Of a stretch of DNA of 64,000 bases, positions 61,901 through 64,000 are shown piece by piece. Position 1 is the first letter of the stretch; the number at the start of each line of letters is the position of its first letter. Origin of the DNA: Actinoalloteichus hymeniacidonis. Its GTDB lineage: Bacteria > Actinomycetota > Actinomycetes > Mycobacteriales > Pseudonocardiaceae. The stretch is from the NCBI RefSeq assembly GCF_014203365.1, contig NZ_JACHIS010000001.1, forward strand, positions 2,418,001 to 2,482,000. Reading direction: 5' to 3'. The notes under the pieces are model-generated. The model saw nothing but the letters and a program-made list of their open reading frames with translations, was not told where the DNA came from and made no database searches. The translations under genes were made by a program, and so were the position numbers.

Positions 61901-64000
61901 GCGCTCGCCGAGGTGATGGTGGTGCTGGGCAACACCATCGCGCCCAGCCTGGAATTCCCCGGTATCGACGCCGAGCGGATGGCCTTCGGCAGCACCGACG
62001 TCAGCCACGACCTCAGCTTCGACTTCGGTGAGAAGGACGGCGCGCTGCACGGCGCGATCAGCTTCAGCACCGCGCTGTTCGACCGCTCCACGGTGGAGCG
62101 GATGCGCGGGCACCTGGTCGCCATCCTGACGGCGATCGCCGCCGACCCCACCGTCCGACCCGCCGAACTGCCGCTGCTCACCGAACCCGAGCGGGCCCAG
62201 CTGCTCACCGACTTCAACGGCGCACCGGCCGACTTCCCCACCCCGAGACTGGTGCACGAGACCTTCACCGCGCAGGCGCGGCGAACCCCCGACGCGATCG
62301 CGGTGTCGGCGGGGGAGACCGAGCTGACCTTCGCCGAACTGGACGAGCGCGCCGACCTGCTCGCCGGTCGGCTGCGGGCCCTCGGCGTCCGCCCCGGACT
62401 GCTGGTCGGCGTCTGCCTGGAACGCGGCCCACAGGCCGTGATCGCCTTGCTGGCCGTGCTCAAGGCAGGCGGCGCCTTCGTCCCGCTCGACCCGGACTAC
62501 CCGGCGCGGCTGGTGACCCAGCTGGTGGCCGACGCGGCCGCCCCGGTGGTGCTCACCGAGACGCACCTGGCACACCGGGTGGCCGAGGCGGCGGGAACCG
62601 TGCTCTGCCTCGACTCCGACGAGCCCGACCCGGTCCGACCACAGCCCGCCGCCGCCGAACCGGTGACGCCGAACGACCTGGCCTACGTCGTCTACACCTC
62701 GGGTTCCACCGGCCGCCCCAAGGGCGTGATGATCGAGCACCGCAACGTGCACCACATCATCAACGCCTGGGACACCGCCTACGGGCTGAGCGGCACGAAC
62801 CCGCGCTGTCTGTCGGTGTCGAGCTTCGGCGTCGACCTGTTCTTCGCCGACTTCCTGCTCTCGGCGATGTTCGGCGGCACCATGGTGATCTGCCCGGCCG
62901 AGGTGGTCACCGATCCGCCAGCCCTGGTGGATCTGATGGAGCACACCGAAACGCAGGTGATGGTCACCGTCCCCGCGCTGGCCAAGGCACTGAGCACCGA
63001 ACTCGCCTGGCAGCGGCGCAGCCTGCCCGCGCTGCGGGTGCTGGCCGTCGGTTCCGAGGGCTGGCCCGCCACCGACGGCGGCGACCTCGTGGGCACGCTC
63101 GGCCGCGACACCATCGTGGTCAACGCCTACGGGGCCACCGAGACCACCGTGGACTCGACGCTGTTCCGCGTCGACGCCGAACCCATCGGCAGCTCCTCGC
63201 TGGTACCGGTGGGACGGCCGATGGCCAACACGAGCGTCTACGTCGTCGACCCCGACCTACGGCCGGTGCCGATCGGCGTGGCCGGTGAGCTGTACATCGG
63301 CGGCGACGGCATCGCCAGGGGCTACTGGAACCGCGCCGACCTCACCGCGCAACGGTTCCGAGACGACCCCTTCGCGGGCGGGACCGCACGGATGTACCGG
63401 ACCGGGGACATCGCCCGCTGGCGGGTCGACGGCAACCTCGAATTCCTCGGCCGGGTCGACGACCAACTCAAGGTGCGGGGCTACCGCATCGAACCCGCCG
63501 AGGTGGAGGCCGCCTTGGCCGCGCACCCCGACATCGCCGCCGCCTCGGCGACCGGCTGGACCGACGACCTCGGGCGCAGCAGGCTGGTCGGCTACGTGGT
63601 GCCCCACACGGGCCGTCACCCGGATTCGGCCGAGCTGCGCGGTTTCGTGGCCGACCGGCTGCCCGGTTACGCGGTGCCGTCCGCGTTGGTCACCCTCGAC
63701 GCCCTCCCACTGACCCCCAGCGGGACCGTCGACCGTCGCGCGCTACCCCGACCCGCCGACTCCACCACAGCCGACGAACACCTCGCGCCGAGAAACGACC
63801 TCGAACGGCGGCTCGTCGAACTCTGGGCGGAGGTACTCGGCCTGGAACCGGCGCGGGTCGGTGTGCGCGACAACTTCTTCGACCTGGGCGGCGACTCCAT
63901 CCTCAGCATCCAACTCGCCTTCGCCGCCCGGCGCGCCGGGGTGGGCTTCACCTCGAAAGACCTGTTCCTGCACCAGACCATCGAACGACTGGCCCCGGTG
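52934..64000 (+). CDS. NRPS-2: C-A-T-E-C-A-T-C-A-T... (3' end cut)
   Basis: 3689 residues to the window edge, still open. C3 (about 45-480; HHIAGDG at 180); A4 (about 515-1010) and T4 (Ser1057); E (about 1110-1570; HHLVIDG at 1242); C4, a D-L type (about 1585-2020; HHMLLDG at 1717); A5 (about 2040-2535) and T5 (Ser2582); C5 (about 2640-3080; HHIITDG at 2780); A6 (about 3115-3605) and T6 (Ser3655). T6 ends FTSKDLFLHQT like T2 and T4, which both precede E domains, so an E domain probably follows outside. By-eye codes: A4 DLTKVGEVGK, Asn; A5 DVWHFGIVDK, between Ser and Arg codes; A6 DLAVLVAVD, unassigned. A6 has Thr3598 where the A10 lysine is expected (SGTVDRR for SGKVDRR). The GTG start is 85 bases after the methyltransferase. 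Confidence 0.95.
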   Translation, partial: MAAPSSRDDRMAALPTHLQELMRRRLAGEDPGLADSTAIPTVPREGDLALSPAQERLWFLYDFEPDSVEYNVVRAIRLTGELDVGALRFALDRLVERHEPLRTTFDSVAGSGVQVVHPHTANPLPVTDLTGLPDRQREATVDETLLAEVQRPFDLRQGPLFRSQLLRLEPTEYVLVLSVHHIAGDGWSMGVLVDELNVLYAARLRGESDGLPDLVVQYADFAAWQRDRLAEGALEEKLDYWRQRLDGLSPLELPTDRPRPSVRDSAGALHVFEVSESVTTRVKELGRQAGTTLYMALVAAAQILLARYSGRTDIAVGTSTSGRDRPELEKLIGFFVNTVVLRVDVDESKSFAELLDTVRTTALDAFGRAEVPFQRLVEALRPERDPSRPPLVQAMVNLHNADEGTFRLPGLRAADVQPPALIAKLDLTLDFAEHDGGLTGYLEYSTELFELDTIRRLADNVVALLTAVAADPHRPLGEIALVSAAERRILDGWHTAPGEAAVVPGEPAAAPERLPGVLELFDEQCRRAPNAQAVRHGDRELTYAELAERSARLASHLAKTGVGPEVVVGIVAERGIELVVGMLAVLRAGGAYLPLDPKDPADRLGFVLADSGAAVVLTLDRLRDRLSASTVPVICLDTDAATIDAEAAAPLPAPPRPQNPAYLIYTSGSTGRPKGVLIEHRQLARYLDSCARDHPGLGGVALLHSSISFDLTVTTLWGTLSNGGAILVGDLDVRTPATPPDGQRATFVKITPSHLPILLDLPSECSPVAELVIGGEALLAENLEQWRAKHPDVVVHNEYGPTEATVGCVVFRAAPSAELPPGAVSIGRPMSGLRAYVLDDRLRPVPIGVVGELYVAGPQLARGYHGRPATTSERFVPDPFGAPGERMYRTGDLARRNGTGDLEYRGRADEQVKIRGYRIELGEVESQLATHPGVAQVAATAREDRPGDRRLVAYVVPAAGVALDAGQLRDHLAQRVPGHLVPTAFVTLTELPLAPSGKVDRRALPAPEQLAEPAPRGRVAPRDDVEATLLRIWAEVLGMDPERLGIEDNFFDHGGDSIQAILVVWQAKQAGLELTSKQMFLRQTVAELAPEVLSKRLTESIAPTPTATEADVPLTPIQHWFFTELAESREVFNQSTFVELAPDTDAETLQTALTAVLDHHDAFALRFETGKKGWRQFHSTGRRSTFDRVNLAETSDAEVDTAIGQAIAEAQRGFALSDGPLVKALYLDLGAERLPRLFLTAHHLVIDGVSWRIVLADLETAYRRLRAAEPVAPGPKTTPFAEWAHRLRGHAGSGAFDHELAHWHAVEQAVTATAPLPVDRSGDNTVASVRTSTIRLDAEHTTALLRRVPELYRTRINDVLLAALGRVVADWTGDARIALEMEGHGRQELFDDLDVGHTIGWFTSHFPVALSIPDEREWGGVLKSVKEQLRALPGDGIGYGALRYLRDTASEADRLHGVQPQIAFNYLGRFDTGSATADGLYRGWSPNPAIDRSPTQQRQALLEVTGYVQDTELEFRFGYSAEVHDEATIAELARRFQTALAEIVEHCATPGAGGATPSDFPLARLDQATVDRIVGDGTAVEDVYPLTPMQSGLLFHSLDSPGGGVYVSHFGIGLDGVTDPDILAEAWQRVARRTPTLRTSVVWEDVDEPVQVVHVDAPIPVAHHDLRHLDEAERDQASARLWELCKQQGLDLSVAPLARLTLVRLTESRVQVMLSSHHMLLDGWSFSDVLSEVFQQYALLQGDQSVILKTRRPYRDYVRWLAEQDAPAAQAHWRRTLHGFATPTPLPTNRAVERAHASQSSRKLDIRLSPERSQAVYEFARQTRVTVNTLVQGAWAMLLSRYSGESDVCFGATVFGRPGDLLGSDSIVGLFINTIPVRVQVPGDAEVRGWLQELQARQAESQQYDHVSLAQVQGYSDVPGGTNLFDSIVVFKNYPYDPDAAARFGLHLRDFLGDEHTNYPLILNAYTQDELNLTLGYDPELFDQDTITGLAGHLEALLGAIATNPENRVGALPMLTAEQRHRLVVECNDTAVDYPGGLLHELVAEQAARTPDADAMVFDGARLTYRELDERANRLARYLVDTGVRPDTLVGICLERGPELAIALLGVLKAGAASVPLDPGYPDNRLRLVLRDAECRLVLTQDRLAHRLTATEATVLRIDTAWSEIAARPATPPAVEIGPDQLAYAIYTSGSTGTPKGVVVSHRAIVNRLRWMQRDYPLGADDRVLQKTSAGFDVSVWELFGPLIAGATLVPAGQDEGRDPARLVALMARERVTTVHFVPPLLAAVLAEPGIAECLSVRRVFSGGEALTSELADRVHAAFPGVRLANIYGPSETAVDVTHWTCTPGERRIPIGVPVGNTRIHLLDRFLQPVPIGVPGELYIAGVQLARGYHRRPELTATRFVPDPFGAPGDRLYRSGDLARRRADGALEFLGRTDDQVKLRGYRIELGEVAAALAAHPGVGLAHAVIREDRPGDRRLVAYLTGLATPSPSVAQLRDFLTDRVPSYLVPSAFVVLESLPRNASGKVDRHALPAPESAATPAQTSRVAPRTPVEEALAEIWAEVLGLTPADIGIDDDFFERGGDSILGILVISRMRARLGVSPSPRQLFDTPTLGGLATAIEGRAELPDKPTADTSTEPAAIPVIDRTGPLALSHAQQRLWFHHQFDAASAEYTTILGLRLRGAFDLAAMESALTELIARHEPLRTTFDTVDGRGVQLVRPPAAVTLTPIDLTLLAAPERQDAVDRILRDQAATPFDLRAAPALRPVLIRVDDDEHVLALVMHHIITDGWSNGVLTAELAAHYASAVRGLDSTRDPLPLQYADFAAWQRDQLIGPAMAEHLDYWKRELDGIVGLALPVDRPRPAVRSSEGDSVYFELPPELNRLIKSMATGQDATLFMVLVASIQLLLARHCGQRDIAVGTVTAGRNRSELADLIGVFVNTTVLRSTVDESRPFAEFLAEVRGTVLGALEHDEIPFEWLVDELRPTRDPSRNALAEVMVVLGNTIAPSLEFPGIDAERMAFGSTDVSHDLSFDFGEKDGALHGAISFSTALFDRSTVERMRGHLVAILTAIAADPTVRPAELPLLTEPERAQLLTDFNGAPADFPTPRLVHETFTAQARRTPDAIAVSAGETELTFAELDERADLLAGRLRALGVRPGLLVGVCLERGPQAVIALLAVLKAGGAFVPLDPDYPARLVTQLVADAAAPVVLTETHLAHRVAEAAGTVLCLDSDEPDPVRPQPAAAEPVTPNDLAYVVYTSGSTGRPKGVMIEHRNVHHIINAWDTAYGLSGTNPRCLSVSSFGVDLFFADFLLSAMFGGTMVICPAEVVTDPPALVDLMEHTETQVMVTVPALAKALSTELAWQRRSLPALRVLAVGSEGWPATDGGDLVGTLGRDTIVVNAYGATETTVDSTLFRVDAEPIGSSSLVPVGRPMANTSVYVVDPDLRPVPIGVAGELYIGGDGIARGYWNRADLTAQRFRDDPFAGGTARMYRTGDIARWRVDGNLEFLGRVDDQLKVRGYRIEPAEVEAALAAHPDIAAASATGWTDDLGRSRLVGYVVPHTGRHPDSAELRGFVADRLPGYAVPSALVTLDALPLTPSGTVDRRALPRPADSTTADEHLAPRNDLERRLVELWAEVLGLEPARVGVRDNFFDLGGDSILSIQLAFAARRAGVGFTSKDLFLHQTIERLAPV

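Overview
The window is GC-rich actinomycete DNA (order Pseudonocardiales or Streptomycetales; the genus cannot be fixed from the sequence). Supporting signs are the strong third-position GC bias, frequent GTG/TTG starts, an Scr1/DUF5753-DUF397 regulator set, a DasR-type operator, a type I-E CRISPR repeat and a multimodular NRPS locus.

Region 1 (1-12.5 kb): a GNAT acetyltransferase cut by the window edge, a luciferase-like monooxygenase, an acidic lipoprotein, a TetR regulator divergent from an MFS transporter, a DeoR regulator coupled to a second, related MFS transporter, an XRE-NACHT-membrane protein, a secreted esterase, a small Cys/His membrane protein, and a secreted F5/8-type C domain protein. 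Region 2 (12.5-17.2 kb): two small secreted proteins, then five short minus-strand genes joined by 4-base start/stop overlaps. They diverge from an Scr1-type XRE regulator followed by two DUF397 proteins.

Region 3 (17.5-31 kb): an ABC-2-like membrane protein coupled to an aldo/keto reductase, a PoxB-type pyruvate oxidase, a 1457-residue secreted protein joining a GH92 mannosidase to a purple acid phosphatase, a MycE/TylF-like methyltransferase broken by a frameshift, a four-repeat CRISPR array without cas genes nearby, a ferric-reductase-like haem membrane protein, an AA10 lytic polysaccharide monooxygenase under a probable DasR (dre) operator, and a degenerate ABC ATPase.

Region 4 (31.3-64 kb, open at the right edge): a nonribosomal peptide cluster. 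It holds an ArsR-type regulator, a VioC/MppO-type Fe(II)/2-oxoglutarate hydroxylase, MbtH, a sensor kinase/LuxR-type regulator pair, a SyrP-like hydroxylase, NRPS-1 (A-T-C-A-T-E-C-A-T), an E. coli-type argininosuccinate synthase, a MacB/FtsX exporter pair on the opposite strand, an MppJ-like alpha-keto acid C-methyltransferase and NRPS-2 (C-A-T-E-C-A-T-C-A-T, continuing). The tailoring set recalls mannopeptimycin: beta-methyl-Phe from MppJ, and a beta-hydroxylated guanidino residue from the VioC/MppO-type enzyme. Predicted A-domain specificities (Asn for A4, Leu-like for A3) do not fit mannopeptimycin, so a different peptide of at least six residues is likely. The last A domain lacks the A10 lysine. 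All domain, motif and specificity calls were read by eye without database searches.
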